Assembly (NCBI RefSeq): GCF_014466985.1
Contig: NZ_AP022826.1
Span: 1,612,001-1,676,000, forward strand
Length of the DNA: 64,000 bases
From: Nitrosophilus labii
GTDB taxonomy: Bacteria; Campylobacterota; Campylobacteria; Campylobacterales; Nitratiruptoraceae
Direction: 5' to 3'
Below are positions 8,794 to 19,109 of this stretch, one piece after another. Each line of letters opens with the position of its first letter. The stretch's first letter is position 1. The position numbers and the translations under genes were made by a program. The notes beneath the pieces were generated by a model. That model was not told where the DNA came from. It did not search any database and worked only from the letters and a program-made list of their open reading frames with translations.

Positions 8794-8820
8794 AAGAAGG
8801 AGAGTTCTTCTCTCCTTCTT
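8794..8820 (-). terminator. Hairpin between the two pseudopilin genes
   Basis: A perfect 11-bp stem (AAGAAGGAGAG pairing with CTCTCCTTCTT) around a five-base loop lies between the upstream pilin stop (8827) and the downstream pilin start (8781). No U-run follows the stem in the direction of transcription, so it is more likely an attenuator or RNA-stability element than a full terminator. It also buries an AGGAG sequence. Confidence 0.6.
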
Positions 8821-8826
8821 TAAGTG

Positions 8827-9408
8827 TTAATAAGTACCATCTTTAAGAGAAAAAGTACCATTGGAAGCGTTATACAACCAGTACTTATTGGTATTAATTT
8901 CAGCAGCGGTATCGGCTATAGTAGTAGAAGCCGGACCTACGATTTTAGTATTGTTATTATCAGCTTTTGTTTTATATCTCTCTCTACCGTCCGGCTCAAG
9001 CACGATAGCTAAAGCCGCACCATCAAGTTGCTCAGCAGTTTGAGTAGCATTAACTTTAGTGTTAATTGTATAATCTGCGGTAGTGGTACTTAACTGAAAA
9101 GGATATTTGGTTTTTGATAGCTCAACGTCGGTAGTGCCTGGAGTAGTACCGTTAAAATCGTAGTTTACCGTAACATAACCTTGATCTCCATCCTTATCGA
9201 CTACGGTGATATTAAAATCAGTTCCTCTAGCTAAAGCTTTTCCTCTTAAAGCTATAACTGCGCTTCTTGCAGCGGCTATACCGCTTTTTTCACTAGAAAT
9301 CAACGCATCATCTTGCACTCCTGCCAATCTTGGCAAAGCAACTGCCGCTAAAATCCCGATGATCACGATCACGAAGATCAACTCGATCATTGTAAACGCT
9401 TTACGCAT
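8827..9408 (-). CDS. Type II secretion/type IV pilus-like pseudopilin (first of pair)
   Basis: A 193-residue pseudopilin. The leader MRKA precedes FTMIELIFVIVIIGILAAVALPRL, the standard N-terminal methylation helix with Glu at mature position 5. The mature body is rich in Thr, Asp and Asn (NGTTPGTTDVELSKTKYPF), as expected for an exposed pilin head. The ATG has a good AAGGAGATGCG site. It shares its first 40 residues closely with the following pilin, which suggests duplication. It probably works with ComEC and the PilN/PilO-like proteins elsewhere in this window. Confidence 0.9.
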   Translation of the reverse strand: MRKAFTMIELIFVIVIIGILAAVALPRLAGVQDDALISSEKSGIAAARSAVIALRGKALARGTDFNITVVDKDGDQGYVTVNYDFNGTTPGTTDVELSKTKYPFQLSTTTADYTINTKVNATQTAEQLDGAALAIVLEPDGRERYKTKADNNNTKIVGPASTTIADTAAEINTNKYWLYNASNGTFSLKDGTY

Positions 9409-9433
9409 CGCATCTCCTTTTGATGAAATTTTT

Positions 9434-9447
9434 CTGGGTCTTCCCAG
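9434..9447 (-). promoter_or_regulatory. Short stable hairpin in the pilin leader
   Basis: CTGGG-(four-base loop)-CCCAG lies about 26 bases before the first pilin ATG. It stands out in an otherwise AT-only leader and would fold in the mRNA 5' region just ahead of the ribosome site. Confidence 0.4.
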
Positions 9448-9543
9448 TAGATAGATTATCGTATATTTTTGATAAATATTTACTTAAAATTTTTTAGCAA
9501 ATAGTTATGTTTTTCATAAGAAAAAAATATAAGAAAAAATTAT

Positions 9544-9759
9544 CTAAGAATCTAGTTTTTTTAAAAGTTCATGTAGTTTTTTTTCCATTAGAAAGTATTC
9601 GAAGTTTTTTTTAAGATAAGCTTCAAGCAAAGCCTTGACGGAGTTGTTTCCATCCATATTGAGATCTTTGCTCATAGCCTCTATAAGCTCATCTGCCAGT
9701 GCGTCTTCAATGTTAATATCGTAAGTTTTACCAGCTACCGTTACGGATATCTTTTTCAT
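9544..9759 (-). CDS. Small protein, possibly ZapA-like
   Basis: A 71-residue protein that begins with a beta-hairpin pattern (ISVTVAGKTYDINIE) followed by two amphipathic helices (DELIEAMSKDL and VKALLEAYLKKNFEYFLMEKKLHELLKKL). The N-terminal strand pair and helical tail resemble ZapA, a FtsZ-ring bundling protein, but similarity is only at the pattern level. It overlaps by four bases with the upstream coiled-coil gene, so the two are almost certainly made together. Confidence 0.65.
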   Translation of the reverse strand: MKKISVTVAGKTYDINIEDALADELIEAMSKDLNMDGNNSVKALLEAYLKKNFEYFLMEKKLHELLKKLDS

Positions 9760-10013
9760 TGTCCAAGAATCTTTTCTACTCTTTCAACAATCTCTTCAAG
9801 CTCCATATCTTTTAAACTTATCTCCTCTTGAAGCTTTTGTATCTCTGCGTCCTTAACTTCGTTGCTCGCTTTGCAAGTAACTAACTCCCGTCTAAGATTT
9901 TCATTTTCTTCTCTTAACATCTCAAACTTTTTTAAAAGCTCCTCAATCTTTTGATTAAGTTTTTCCAATACGTTAATATCACTCAACTCCCATCCTTTCA
10001 AAAAATCTCCCAA
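9756..10013 (-). CDS. Small coiled-coil protein
   Basis: An 85-residue protein that is almost wholly coiled coil from about residue 14 to the end (heptads in LNQKIEELLKKFEMLREEN and VKDAEIQKLQEEISLKDMEL), with a single cysteine. No enzyme motif is visible. Its pairing with a ZapA-like partner recalls the ZapA/ZapB division factors, but that is a guess from size and context. It lies divergent from uvrB. Confidence 0.65.
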   Translation of the reverse strand: MGDFLKGWELSDINVLEKLNQKIEELLKKFEMLREENENLRRELVTCKASNEVKDAEIQKLQEEISLKDMELEEIVERVEKILGQ

Positions 10014-10056
10014 ATATCCCGTTTCTGCTTCAAACCGTTTTAATTTGGCTATTTGC

Positions 10057-10062
10057 TATAAT
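10057..10062 (+). promoter_or_regulatory. Extended -10 box of uvrB
   Basis: TGCTATAAT, an extended -10 element, lies 44 bases before the uvrB start codon. Confidence 0.6.
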
Positions 10063-10105
10063 TTTATCAACTTTTATCTAATAATATTTTAAAGCAGGAG
10101 AAAAT

Positions 10106-12136
10106 TTGGCAAAATTTGAACTTATAAGTAACTTTAAACCCTCAGGGGATCAGCCAAAGGCCATAGAGAAACTGACTCTTTCTGTAAAATCGGGCAACAA
10201 ATATCAAACTCTTTTAGGAGTAACAGGTAGCGGCAAGACATATACTATGGCCAAAATCATTGAAAATCTCCAGATGCCAACCCTTATCATGACTCACAAT
10301 AAAACTTTAGCCGCCCAACTTTATAGCGAATTTAAAGGTTTTTTCCCAAAAAATCACGTAGAGTATTTTATAAGTTATTACGACTATTATCAGCCCGAAG
10401 CGTACTTGCCAAGACAAGATCTTTTTATAGAAAAAGATAGCTCTATCAACGATGAGCTAGAACGCTTAAGACTCTCGGCAACCGCCTCGCTTTTAGAATT
10501 TGACGACGTTATCGTAGTTGCTAGCGTAAGCGCAAACTACGGACTAGGAAACCCAAATGAATATAGAAAAATGGTTCAAAAACTAGAAATTGGTCAGGAA
10601 ATAAACCAAAAAGAACTTCTATACAGACTTGTAGAGATGGGTTATAAAAGAAACGACAATTTTTTTGATAGAGGTGATTTTAGAGTTAGCGGAGACGTTA
10701 TAGATATATATCCGGCTTATAGTGAAGATGAAGCTATAAGAATAGAGTTTTTCGGTGACGAGATCGAGTCGATTTACTATTTTGATGTACTAACCAATAA
10801 AAAGATAAAAGATATCAAATCTATCACAATCTACGCCGCAAACCAGTTTATCGTTGGACAAAACCGATTAGCCCAAGCCATAAAATCTATAGAAAAAGAG
10901 TTAGAAGAGAGATTGGAGTACTTCAAAAAAGAGAACAAGCTTTTAGAGTACCAAAGACTCAAACAAAGAACGGAGTTTGATCTAGAGATGCTAGAAACTA
11001 CGGGAACATGCAAAGGGATAGAAAACTACTCAAGACACCTCACCGGTAAAAAACCCGGAGAAACTCCCTACTCTTTAATCGACTACTTTGAAGCGATGGG
11101 GAAAGATTATTTAATCATTGTTGACGAGTCTCACGTTAGTCTTCCCCAATTTAGAGGGATGTACGCAGGAGATAGAAGCAGAAAAGAGGTATTGGTAGAG
11201 TACGGTTTTAGGCTGCCTAGCGCACTAGATAACCGTCCATTGAAATTTGAAGAGTTTATAAACAAAGCCCCTCACTATCTTTTCGTTTCAGCAACTCCAG
11301 GAGAAACGGAGCTTGAACTAAGTAGCGTTGTTGCAGAACAAATCATCAGACCTACAGGACTTTTAGATCCAATCGTAGAGGTATTACCTTCACAGTATCA
11401 AGTAGAGACTCTATATGATGAGATAAAAAAAGAGGTTGCAAAACAAAACAGAGTCTTGATAACCACTCTTACTAAGAAGATGGCGGAAGAACTTACAAAG
11501 TATTACGCGGATTTAGGACTTAAAGTAAGATATATGCACTCAGAGATCGATGCTATAGAGAGAAATCAACTAATTAGGGGGCTTAGACTTGGTGATTTTG
11601 ACGTTTTGATTGGGATAAACCTTTTAAGAGAAGGTTTAGATCTTCCGGAAGTAAGTATGGTGGCAGTTTTGGACGCGGATAAAGAGGGTTTTTTAAGAAG
11701 CGAAACATCTTTGATTCAGACTATGGGGAGAGCCGCTAGAAATGAAAAGGGAAGAGTCTTGATGTTTGCGGAAAATATCGAAAAAAGAGTAGTTGTAGAC
11801 GATATAGAAACTCTTGAGAATATAAAAGATAAAATCACTAAATCTATGTATAACGCTATAAAAACAACCGTTGATAGACGCCATAAGCAAAAAATTTACA
11901 ACGAAAAACACGGCATAATACCTAAAACTGTCAAAAGAAAACTGGATGAAAATCTAAAGATGGAAGATATCGACGTGCTTTATGAAAAGAAAAAGAAAAT
12001 AGAAAAACTCCCGCCAAAAGAGAAGGAGAAAATCGTAAAAGAGCTAAGACGCCTTATGCATGAAGCGGCAAAAAAACTAGAATTCGAAGAGGCCGCAAGA
12101 CTAAGAGACGAAATAGAGAAGATAAAAAGTCTATAA
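10106..12136 (+). CDS. uvrB: Excinuclease ABC subunit B
   Basis: A 676-residue UvrB, starting at a TTG with a CAGGAG ribosome site seven bases upstream. Visible elements are Walker [12 protein letters not shown] (about residue 40), the damage-probing beta-hairpin region [13 protein letters not shown] (about residue 93), the DESH box (VDESHV), the helicase motif [12 protein letters not shown], and the C-terminal UVR motif [17 protein letters not shown] that binds UvrC. UvrB verifies DNA lesions and loads UvrC for dual incision in nucleotide excision repair. The length is normal. Confidence 0.97.
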   Translation: MAKFELISNFKPSGDQPKAIEKLTLSVKSGNKYQTLLGVTGSGKTYTMAKIIENLQMPTLIMTHNKTLAAQLYSEFKGFFPKNHVEYFISYYDYYQPEAYLPRQDLFIEKDSSINDELERLRLSATASLLEFDDVIVVASVSANYGLGNPNEYRKMVQKLEIGQEINQKELLYRLVEMGYKRNDNFFDRGDFRVSGDVIDIYPAYSEDEAIRIEFFGDEIESIYYFDVLTNKKIKDIKSITIYAANQFIVGQNRLAQAIKSIEKELEERLEYFKKENKLLEYQRLKQRTEFDLEMLETTGTCKGIENYSRHLTGKKPGETPYSLIDYFEAMGKDYLIIVDESHVSLPQFRGMYAGDRSRKEVLVEYGFRLPSALDNRPLKFEEFINKAPHYLFVSATPGETELELSSVVAEQIIRPTGLLDPIVEVLPSQYQVETLYDEIKKEVAKQNRVLITTLTKKMAEELTKYYADLGLKVRYMHSEIDAIERNQLIRGLRLGDFDVLIGINLLREGLDLPEVSMVAVLDADKEGFLRSETSLIQTMGRAARNEKGRVLMFAENIEKRVVVDDIETLENIKDKITKSMYNAIKTTVDRRHKQKIYNEKHGIIPKTVKRKLDENLKMEDIDVLYEKKKKIEKLPPKEKEKIVKELRRLMHEAAKKLEFEEAARLRDEIEKIKSL

Positions 12137-12166
12137 CGGGCTTTTGTTTAGTTGGGTAATATAAAA

Positions 12167-13855
12167 TCAAGCGGCTTTTTTACTATTTTCAAATCCGTTT
12201 TCCGTCAAATCAATCATAGGCAAAAATAGTCTATTTGCGCTCTCTATAAGATTTTTAGAGGCAAAAAATATCGCTCTGTTTACATTTAAAATAGTAGCGG
12301 CGCTCTCTTGAGCTATATCATACTCTTTAATCCTTTGAGCTATAAAAAAGATAGCGTTTTTATTATCTTCTGATATCTCATTGTATATACGAACGATATC
12401 CGCTACTCTACTCTTTTCACCTTCTATAACTCTCATAATATTTTTAAAAAGTTTTGCTACACTATATCTAAAATGTTGATATATAGAATACTCATATTCG
12501 TTTAAACTTAGGGCAAATCTATCCATATCCTCTTTTATATCTTTAAAGGTTTTAGAAGCAAACATCATTTTATCTACCGCTTCCGTAATCTCGCCAATCT
12601 TTTTTACCTCATCCTCTTTTAGCTCTTTCGATTTTAAATCATTTGCATAAGATATGATCATAATTTCAAGTTTTTTTAAGTTCTTATAAAGCCTACTGTA
12701 GTTTATATCCAAAATATCACTATTTTTTTCTAAAATCTCTTTTGTTTTTAATTTCTCTACCATAACATCTTTTGGTCTAATATTTATTATAAACAGACAA
12801 AACTCCAAAGTGTTTTTATATAAATGCAAAGATTCATTTTTCAAAGCCTCAAGCGCAACTTCAGGTATATCGGTTGGAACCTTGGTTATATAATGAGCTA
12901 TAGGTGTTTTTGTCTTAGTAAAGAGAGTATTTAGATATTTGGCTAAAGAAGATATAAAAGGAGAAAAAAGTAATACGCCCAAAAAATTAAAAATAGTGTG
13001 AAATAGAGCCAGTGCCGTAGTTAGATCATCTTTTAAAGCAAGATATTCCAATATAAACCTGCTCAAATAGGGAAGCAATATCAAAGCCAAAACTCCAGTA
13101 GCCAAATTAAATATCAAATGTGCAGCGGCGATTCTTTTCTTATCAGGCGTTCCTCCAATGGAACCAAGCATTGCGGTCACCGTAGTTCCTATATTTGCTC
13201 CAATGACCAAAGCAGCTCCCATATCAAAAGTTATAATCCCCGAATATAGCGCCGTTAAAAAAATAGCGGTTGCGGCGGAACTAGACTGAATAACTGCGGT
13301 TAAGACAAAACCGACGGCAACCATTGCAAAAGTTCCATAGGAAGCATACTCTTTTAGATCGAAATTTTGCGCAAATACTTCCATACTCTCTTTCATATAA
13401 CTAAGACCCAAAAAGAGTAATCCTAGCGCAAGTATTAATTTGGCCAAAGTAGATATTTTTTTATTTTCGATAAAAAAGAGGAGTAGAAAACTACCGACTC
13501 CTATTAAAGGTAAGGCAAAGCTCTCGATATTTAGTTTAAAACCAAAAATCGCCACTACCCAAGATGTAAAAGTAGTTCCTATGTTTGCACCAAAAATTAC
13601 TCCTATACCGCTTTTAAGGTTTACAAAACCCGCACCTACAAGTGACAAAACTATCAACGAAACCAACGAACTGCTTTGTAAAACAGCGGTAGCCAATACT
13701 CCTATAAATATGGATTTTAAAACTGTTTTTGTAGAATTTTGAATGATTTTTTTGAAACTTCTTCCCGCAAGCTTTTTCATACTCTCTTCCATTAGAAGCA
13801 TTGCGTATAAAAAGAGACCTAAGCCGGAAAATGCCAAAATAAGATTTTGATACAT
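12167..13855 (-). CDS. Na/Pi cotransporter family protein with PhoU-like tail
   Basis: A 562-residue membrane protein with two inverted NptA-type repeats. Each half has the QSSS signature (VLQSSSLVSLIV, then AVIQSSSAATAIF) and a GANIGTT loop (residues about 89 and 220). After some eight membrane helices, residues from about 330 to the end form a soluble helical region like PhoU. Members take up phosphate with sodium or, in some bacteria, have other roles. Next to it lie beta-carbonic anhydrase and, divergently, ppk, which would fit a role in phosphate supply, but this is inference. Confidence 0.9.
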   Translation of the reverse strand: MYQNLILAFSGLGLFLYAMLLMEESMKKLAGRSFKKIIQNSTKTVLKSIFIGVLATAVLQSSSLVSLIVLSLVGAGFVNLKSGIGVIFGANIGTTFTSWVVAIFGFKLNIESFALPLIGVGSFLLLFFIENKKISTLAKLILALGLLFLGLSYMKESMEVFAQNFDLKEYASYGTFAMVAVGFVLTAVIQSSSAATAIFLTALYSGIITFDMGAALVIGANIGTTVTAMLGSIGGTPDKKRIAAAHLIFNLATGVLALILLPYLSRFILEYLALKDDLTTALALFHTIFNFLGVLLFSPFISSLAKYLNTLFTKTKTPIAHYITKVPTDIPEVALEALKNESLHLYKNTLEFCLFIINIRPKDVMVEKLKTKEILEKNSDILDINYSRLYKNLKKLEIMIISYANDLKSKELKEDEVKKIGEITEAVDKMMFASKTFKDIKEDMDRFALSLNEYEYSIYQHFRYSVAKLFKNIMRVIEGEKSRVADIVRIYNEISEDNKNAIFFIAQRIKEYDIAQESAATILNVNRAIFFASKNLIESANRLFLPMIDLTENGFENSKKAA

Positions 13856-13867
13856 AAACTACCTTTT

Positions 13868-13925
13868 ATGGAGATAAAACGGTTAAATAGTTAAGTAGTA
13901 AAAAAGATAATATGGTTAAATGCTA
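13868..13925. repeat. Weak period-7-like tract before the Na/Pi gene
   Basis: Words GGTTAAATAG, TTAAGTAG and GGTTAAATG follow one another between the carbonic anhydrase stop and the cotransporter start. The periodicity is loose; I include it as a possible decayed member of the repeat family. Confidence 0.3.
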
Positions 13926-13980
13926 TATTCTAAATAATTATGTTTTTGCCAATAAACTACGATTCAAAAACTAAAACACC

Positions 13981-14625
13981 TCAACTATCCACTAATTCCA
14001 AAGGGAAAAAATCTTTTTTTTCACTGTCATAATACTCAATTTCCCCGCTCTCTATCTTATAATACCATCCATGAAGAAAGAGTTTCTCCTCTTTAGTTCT
14101 TTTTTTAACTTCCGGATATGTCAAAAGATTTTCTATCTGAACTAGTATAGATATCTTCTCAGTAAATCTAAGAAGTTCATCTTTATTTTCCTCTCCTACT
14201 GCTTCTAGTGCCGCCTTTTTTGCGGGAATACCGATCTCAAGCCACTTTTTAGTATGTATCAACTCAGGAGTATCCGGTATATCCTTATATAACGACTCAC
14301 AAGCCCCGCAGTGAGAGTGTCCGCAAACTATAATGTTTTCTACCTGCAAAACACTCACCGCATACTCGATTGCCGCCGCAGTTGCGTGAAAGTCGTAATC
14401 GGGTTTAAAAGGAGGTACAAAATTTCCAATATTTCTCAAAACAAAGAGATCTCCCGGTTTACTTCCCGTTATCAAAGAGGGAATGACTCTTGAATCGCTA
14501 CAGCCTATAAAGAGCGCTTTTGGGCTCTGTCCTTTTTTTACAAGTTCTACAAAAAGATCTTCATGTTTTTTAAAATAGATTTTTTTAAACTCTACATGTT
14601 TCTTTATAAGTTCATTTATCCTCAT
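13981..14625 (-). CDS. Beta-class carbonic anhydrase
   Basis: A 214-residue beta-carbonic anhydrase. The zinc ligands are all visible: C and D in GCSDSRVIP (about residues 42-44), and H and C in CGHSHCGACE (about residues 101-104). It interconverts CO2 and bicarbonate in the cytoplasm. The N-terminal helix and hydrophobic core match the bacterial cab type, and the C-terminal GWYYKIESGEIEYYD strand is typical. In an organism with sqr and no sugar uptake genes here, it probably supplies CO2 or bicarbonate for autotrophic fixation. Confidence 0.95.
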   Translation of the reverse strand: MRINELIKKHVEFKKIYFKKHEDLFVELVKKGQSPKALFIGCSDSRVIPSLITGSKPGDLFVLRNIGNFVPPFKPDYDFHATAAAIEYAVSVLQVENIIVCGHSHCGACESLYKDIPDTPELIHTKKWLEIGIPAKKAALEAVGEENKDELLRFTEKISILVQIENLLTYPEVKKRTKEEKLFLHGWYYKIESGEIEYYDSEKKDFFPLELVDS

Positions 14626-14704
14626 TTTATCCCCTTTACATTTAAAACTTTTACACTATTTAGCTCAACTATAAAGATTTTATCTTTTGTTTGCTAAAAT
14701 TTTA

Positions 14705-14710
14705 TATAAT
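14705..14710 (+). promoter_or_regulatory. -10 box of ppk
   Basis: TATAAT 19 bases before the chosen ppk ATG. It lies inside the longer possible reading frame that begins at 14687, which argues for the shorter start. Confidence 0.55.
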
Positions 14711-14728
14711 TGCTTAAAAAGGGAGCAA

Positions 14729-16819
14729 ATGATAAATCTAAAAGATCCGAAATTATTCATAAACAGAGAACTATCATGGCTTAGATTTAACTCAAGAGTT
14801 TTGGAAGAAGCGCAAAAAAGAGAAAATCCTTTGCTTGAGAGACTCAAATTTTTAGCCATATATGGAACCAACTTGGATGAATTTTATATGATAAGGGTTG
14901 CCGGACTAAAACAGCTTTTCAAATCAAGAGTATCAGTAACCGGCCCAGATAAAATGTCACCACTTGCTCAACTTAGGGCTATTAGAGATTATCTTCATAA
15001 AGAAAAACTTGAGGTTCAAAAGATTTTCTACGAAATTATAAATGAACTTGAAAACGAGGGACTCTTTATAAAAAATTACAACGATTTGGATGAAAAGACA
15101 AAAAAAGAGGTAGATAACTACTTTTTTACGCAACTTTATCCGGTAATAGTGCCTATAGCCGTAGATGCAACACACCCTTTTCCTCATCTAAACAATCTTA
15201 GCTTCGCCCTTGTCATAAAACTAGCGGATATGCAAAACGAAAACGAAATCAAATATGCGCTTATTAGGATTCCAAGAGTCTTGCCAAGATTTATTCAAAT
15301 AGATAATACCTACGTTCCTATAGAATCTTTGGTTCAAGAACATATAAACGCACTTTTCCCCGGATATAAACTCATTTCAAGCGCTCCTTTTAGAGTAACT
15401 AGAAACGCCGATATAGAAATCGAAGAGGAAGAGGCAGACGATTTTATGGAGCTTTTGGAAGAGGGATTGAAACTTAGAAGAAAAGGAGAGATAGTTAGAC
15501 TTGAAATAGGCGAAAATGTAGATGAAGACCTTCTTGAATTTTTAAACTCTCACATCAAAGTCTTTAAAGATGATATCTATAAATTCAAAATTCCTCTAAA
15601 TCTCGGAAGTTTTTGGCAGATTGTTTCCAATAAAAATTTCGCTCATCTGCTTTTTGAACCATACACCCCAAAAACTTTACCGCCTCTAGATCAAGAGCCT
15701 ATATTTGATATTATGGAGCATGAAGATATATTACTCTTTCATCCTTATGAAAGTTTTGATCCTGTAGTTAAGTTTATAGAAGATGCGAGTAAAGACTCCG
15801 ATGTTTTGGCTATCAGAATGACGCTTTATAGAGTAGGAAAAGATTCGCCTATAGTTAAAGCGCTTATTGAGGCCGCAGAAAGCGGCAAACAAGTTACCGC
15901 TTTAGTTGAACTAAAAGCCAGATTCGACGAAGAGAACAATCTTATATGGGCTAAAGCCTTGGAAGACGCCGGAGCTCACGTAATTTTTGGGATACCCGGA
16001 TTTAAAGTTCACGCTAAAATAGCTCAAATTATAAAAAAAGAGGGTGATAGATTAAAACAGTATGTTCATCTAGCAACAGGCAACTACAATCCCAGTACCG
16101 CGAGAATCTATACCGATACAAGCTATTTTACTTCTCAAAAAGATATTACTGATGATGCCACAAGATTTTTTCACTATTTAACGGGTTTCTCAAAAAAAGG
16201 AAAACTAAATACTCTGTATATGTCCCCTACACAAATAAAACCGAAACTGTTAAGTCTTATAGACAATGAGACCAAAAAAGGGAGTGAAGGAAGAATTATA
16301 GCTAAAATGAACTCTTTGGTGGATCCTGAAGTTATAGTAGCCCTGTATAAAGCGTCAAGGGCCGGAGTCAAAATAGACCTGATAGTTAGAGGAATATGCT
16401 GTTTAAGACCAAAAGTAAAAGATGTAAGCGAAAATATAAGAGTAATCTCCATAGTAGGAAAATATTTAGAACACGCAAGAATATTCTATTTTAAACATTC
16501 CAATCCTCAGATCTTTATCTCAAGCGCCGACTGGATGCCAAGAAATTTAGAAAGAAGAATAGAACTAATGACGCCTTTATTTGAAAAAGAGCTTTCGGAA
16601 AAACTTTTTGAAATACTCAATCTTCAAATAAACGATAACGTTTTAGCGAGAGAACTTCAAGAAAACGGTGAGTACAAAAGGATTGAGCGTATAGGAAAAA
16701 CACCGATAAATTCCCAAATAGTTATGGAAGAGTACACCAATATGCTTTACACGTCACATAAAAAAAGTAGTGTTAGCAGAGCAAAAAAACTGGCAAGAAG
16801 ACTTTTGAAAGAGAGTTAA
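14729..16819 (+). CDS. ppk: Polyphosphate kinase 1
   Basis: A 696-residue Ppk1, chosen to start at the ATG with a GGGAG site, because a longer frame from 14687 includes its own promoter. The N-terminal domain begins [20 protein letters not shown]. The two catalytic histidines are in [10 protein letters not shown] (autophosphorylated) and LEHARIFYF, inside PLD-like domains. The enzyme polymerises the gamma-phosphate of ATP into polyphosphate. The cytoplasmic or membrane-associated enzyme is of ordinary length. The Na/Pi-type gene is nearby on the opposite strand. Confidence 0.96.
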   Translation: MINLKDPKLFINRELSWLRFNSRVLEEAQKRENPLLERLKFLAIYGTNLDEFYMIRVAGLKQLFKSRVSVTGPDKMSPLAQLRAIRDYLHKEKLEVQKIFYEIINELENEGLFIKNYNDLDEKTKKEVDNYFFTQLYPVIVPIAVDATHPFPHLNNLSFALVIKLADMQNENEIKYALIRIPRVLPRFIQIDNTYVPIESLVQEHINALFPGYKLISSAPFRVTRNADIEIEEEEADDFMELLEEGLKLRRKGEIVRLEIGENVDEDLLEFLNSHIKVFKDDIYKFKIPLNLGSFWQIVSNKNFAHLLFEPYTPKTLPPLDQEPIFDIMEHEDILLFHPYESFDPVVKFIEDASKDSDVLAIRMTLYRVGKDSPIVKALIEAAESGKQVTALVELKARFDEENNLIWAKALEDAGAHVIFGIPGFKVHAKIAQIIKKEGDRLKQYVHLATGNYNPSTARIYTDTSYFTSQKDITDDATRFFHYLTGFSKKGKLNTLYMSPTQIKPKLLSLIDNETKKGSEGRIIAKMNSLVDPEVIVALYKASRAGVKIDLIVRGICCLRPKVKDVSENIRVISIVGKYLEHARIFYFKHSNPQIFISSADWMPRNLERRIELMTPLFEKELSEKLFEILNLQINDNVLARELQENGEYKRIERIGKTPINSQIVMEEYTNMLYTSHKKSSVSRAKKLARRLLKES

Positions 16820-16842
16820 AAATGACAATATCACCACATATA

Positions 16843-16890
16843 AACTTAAACTTTTTTAACTGCTCAACAATTTTAACTTTTTTAACTATT
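16843..16890. repeat. Weak repeated-word tract between ppk and the gamma-CA gene
   Basis: TTTTTTAACTGCTCAAC and TTTTTTAACTATTTT follow each other at about 22 bases. The same words (TGCTCAACTAATTTAAC, TTTTTTAAC) appear after sqr at 19,154-19,180, which links the two intergenic tracts. Confidence 0.4.
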
Positions 16891-16907
16891 TTAAAAAAAG
16901 GATTAAT

Positions 16908-17444
16908 ATGCTTTTAAGATATAAAGAGTGGTTTCCAAAACTTGAAAAAAACGTATGGATAGCTCCTAACTCTACCGTAATAGGCAACGTAGAGATTGGT
17001 GAAGACTCATCTATCTGGTTCGGTTGCGTTGTTAGAGGAGACGTTCACTATATCAAAATAGGTAAAAGAACAAATATTCAAGACTTGACCATGATTCACG
17101 TTACACACTTTAAAAACCCCGATATGAGCGACGGCAATCCTACTATAATAGGAAACGACGTAACCATAGGACATAAAGTTATGCTGCATGGCTGCACTAT
17201 TGAAGATGGATGTTTGATAGGTATGAATGCTACTATTTTGGATGGGGCGGTTATAGGAAAAGAGTCTATAGTCGGAGCTGGAGCGCTAATAACAAAAAAT
17301 AAAAAATTCCCCCCACGAAGTTTAATTGTCGGCACTCCTGCAAAAGTCGCAAGAGAACTTACCGACAAAGAGGTAGAAGAGCTTTATAAATCTGCAAAAA
17401 GGTATGTGGATTTTAAAAATGAGTATATAGACCAAATCTTTTAA
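16908..17444 (+). CDS. Gamma-carbonic anhydrase-like hexapeptide-repeat protein
   Basis: A 178-residue left-handed beta-helix protein with isoleucine/valine hexapeptide repeats (IGNVEIGEDSSIWFGCVVRG, VTIGHKVMLHGCTIEDGCLIG). The histidines expected to bind metal in gamma-carbonic anhydrases are present in LTMIHVTHF and TIGHKVMLHG. Such proteins trimerise around zinc or iron. Some are true carbonic anhydrases and others (YrdA, PaaY) have little such activity, so the reaction is uncertain. Start ATG with AAAGGA upstream. Confidence 0.85.
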   Translation: MLLRYKEWFPKLEKNVWIAPNSTVIGNVEIGEDSSIWFGCVVRGDVHYIKIGKRTNIQDLTMIHVTHFKNPDMSDGNPTIIGNDVTIGHKVMLHGCTIEDGCLIGMNATILDGAVIGKESIVGAGALITKNKKFPPRSLIVGTPAKVARELTDKEVEELYKSAKRYVDFKNEYIDQIF

Positions 17445-17611
17445 TTTTAATATAAATTATTGAACAAACTATTAATAATTATTGAATAATATCTTATATT
17501 TCTCCAATATTAATTTAACTTCACATAATTTAAATCTTTTCTTATAGGTATCAATCAATATATCTTATCAATCATTCAGTTTTTATAATATTTCTTTAAA
17601 GATAAAAGGAT

Positions 17612-17617
17612 TATAAT
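17612..17617 (+). promoter_or_regulatory. -10 box of sqr
   Basis: TATAAT 32 bases before the sqr ATG. The 160 bases before it are extremely AT-rich and contain no ORF, as is common upstream of strongly expressed genes. Confidence 0.55.
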
Positions 17618-17648
17618 AAAAGTCGAATCTAATTTTAAAGGGGTTTAT

Positions 17649-19106
17649 ATGGCAAGATTAGTCGTACTAGGAGCAGGTGTATCCGGACATACTGCTGCTA
17701 CTTTCGCAAAACATTGGCTTGGTGATAGTCATGAGGTAGTTGTAATCTCTCCTAACAGCAAATGGAACTGGATCCCTTCTAATATCTGGGTAGGTGTCGG
17801 TCAGATGACACCAGAGGACGTTGTTTTTGAATTGGCTCCCGTCTACCAAAAGGCTGGAATAGATTTTAAACAGGCAAAAGCGGTATCTATTCACCCCGAA
17901 GGCAAAAAAGAAAGTGAAAAACCATACGTTACTATAGAATATACCGATCCTTCAAAAAAAGGTGAAATAGAAGAGGTTGAATATGATTACTTGATCAATG
18001 CTACCGGTCCAAAACTAAACTTTGCGGCTACGCCTGGTCTAGGACCTGAACACAATAGCTTATCGGTATGTACATATCAACATGCGGCCGAAGCAAACGA
18101 TCATTTACAAATCGCGATAGAAAAGATGAAAAAAGGTGAAAAACAGAAATTCCTTATAGGTACCGGTCATGGAATGTGTACATGTCAAGGTGCGGCATTT
18201 GAGTATATATTCAATATCGAGCATGAACTAAGAAAAGCAGGAGTTAGAGATAAAGCCGAAATAAAATGGATATCAAATGAGCAATTTCTAGGAGATTTCG
18301 GTGTTGCAGGCCTACATATAAAATGGGGTGGACATATCGTTTCAAGTAAAGTTTTGGCAGAGTCGCTATTTGCCGAAAGAGGACTTGACTGGATTACAGG
18401 CGCTCACGTTAAAGAAGTTCAAAAAGGAAAACTCTCTTACGAACTCTTAGACGGTACAGAAGGAGAAGAAGAGTTTGATTTTGCAATGCTCATACCTCCG
18501 TTTAGCGGTGTAGGTCTTAAAGCATACGATAAAGAAGGAAACGATATTACCGATAAAGTATTTATGCCAAACGGCTTTATGAAAGTTGATGCCGATTACA
18601 CTCCAAAATCTTTTGAAGAGTGGAAAGGCGATGACTGGCCAAAATATTATCAAAACCCTGACTATCCGAATATGTTCGCAGTAGGTATTGCCTTTGCCCC
18701 TCCTCATCCAATAAGCAAACCGGCAAAATCTGTAAACGGTACGCCAATAACTCCGGCACCTCCTAGAACGGGTATGCCTTCGGGAATTATTGGTAAAACT
18801 GTAGCTCATAGTATAGTTGAGATGATTCAAGGCAAAGCCGATAAGCCTATGCATCATGCTTCTATGGCAGAGATGGGAGCTGCTTGTATAGCTTCAACAG
18901 GAAAAGGTCTGTTTGACGGAACAGCAGTTGCACTAACAGTTTATCCTGTTGTACCTGATTATGACAAGTATCCGGGAACCGGTAGAGATCCTGATTATAC
19001 TTTTGGTGAAATCGGACTTGCCGGACACTGGATCAAACATATACTACATTATATGTTTATGTGGAAAGCGCAACTTAAACCGGGCTGGACATTAATACCT
19101 GAATAA
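17649..19106 (+). CDS. sqr: Sulfide:quinone oxidoreductase
   Basis: A 485-residue flavoprotein of the SQR family. It has the N-terminal FAD-binding GxGxxG-type motif VVLGAGVSGHTAA, a second dinucleotide-type region at KFLIGTGHGMCTCQG, and redox cysteines in SVCTYQHA and MCTCQGAAFEY. SQR oxidises sulfide to polysulfide sulfur at the membrane surface and passes electrons to the quinone pool, feeding respiration. The tryptophan-rich C-terminus (HWIKHILHYMFMWKAQL) is a good candidate for membrane attachment. A strong GGGG ribosome site lies upstream. The SQR subtype cannot be fixed without alignment. A 57-residue gene follows. Confidence 0.9.
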   Translation: MARLVVLGAGVSGHTAATFAKHWLGDSHEVVVISPNSKWNWIPSNIWVGVGQMTPEDVVFELAPVYQKAGIDFKQAKAVSIHPEGKKESEKPYVTIEYTDPSKKGEIEEVEYDYLINATGPKLNFAATPGLGPEHNSLSVCTYQHAAEANDHLQIAIEKMKKGEKQKFLIGTGHGMCTCQGAAFEYIFNIEHELRKAGVRDKAEIKWISNEQFLGDFGVAGLHIKWGGHIVSSKVLAESLFAERGLDWITGAHVKEVQKGKLSYELLDGTEGEEEFDFAMLIPPFSGVGLKAYDKEGNDITDKVFMPNGFMKVDADYTPKSFEEWKGDDWPKYYQNPDYPNMFAVGIAFAPPHPISKPAKSVNGTPITPAPPRTGMPSGIIGKTVAHSIVEMIQGKADKPMHHASMAEMGAACIASTGKGLFDGTAVALTVYPVVPDYDKYPGTGRDPDYTFGEIGLAGHWIKHILHYMFMWKAQLKPGWTLIPE

Positions 19107-19109
19107 TAG

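Noticed and set aside
17445-17648. Riboswitch upstream of sqr
   Set aside because: The region is almost pure AT with no conserved-looking GC stems; only the -10 box is supportable.
18447-18857. 136-residue reverse-strand ORF
   Set aside because: It is antisense to sqr, and its composition reflects the complement of that gene.
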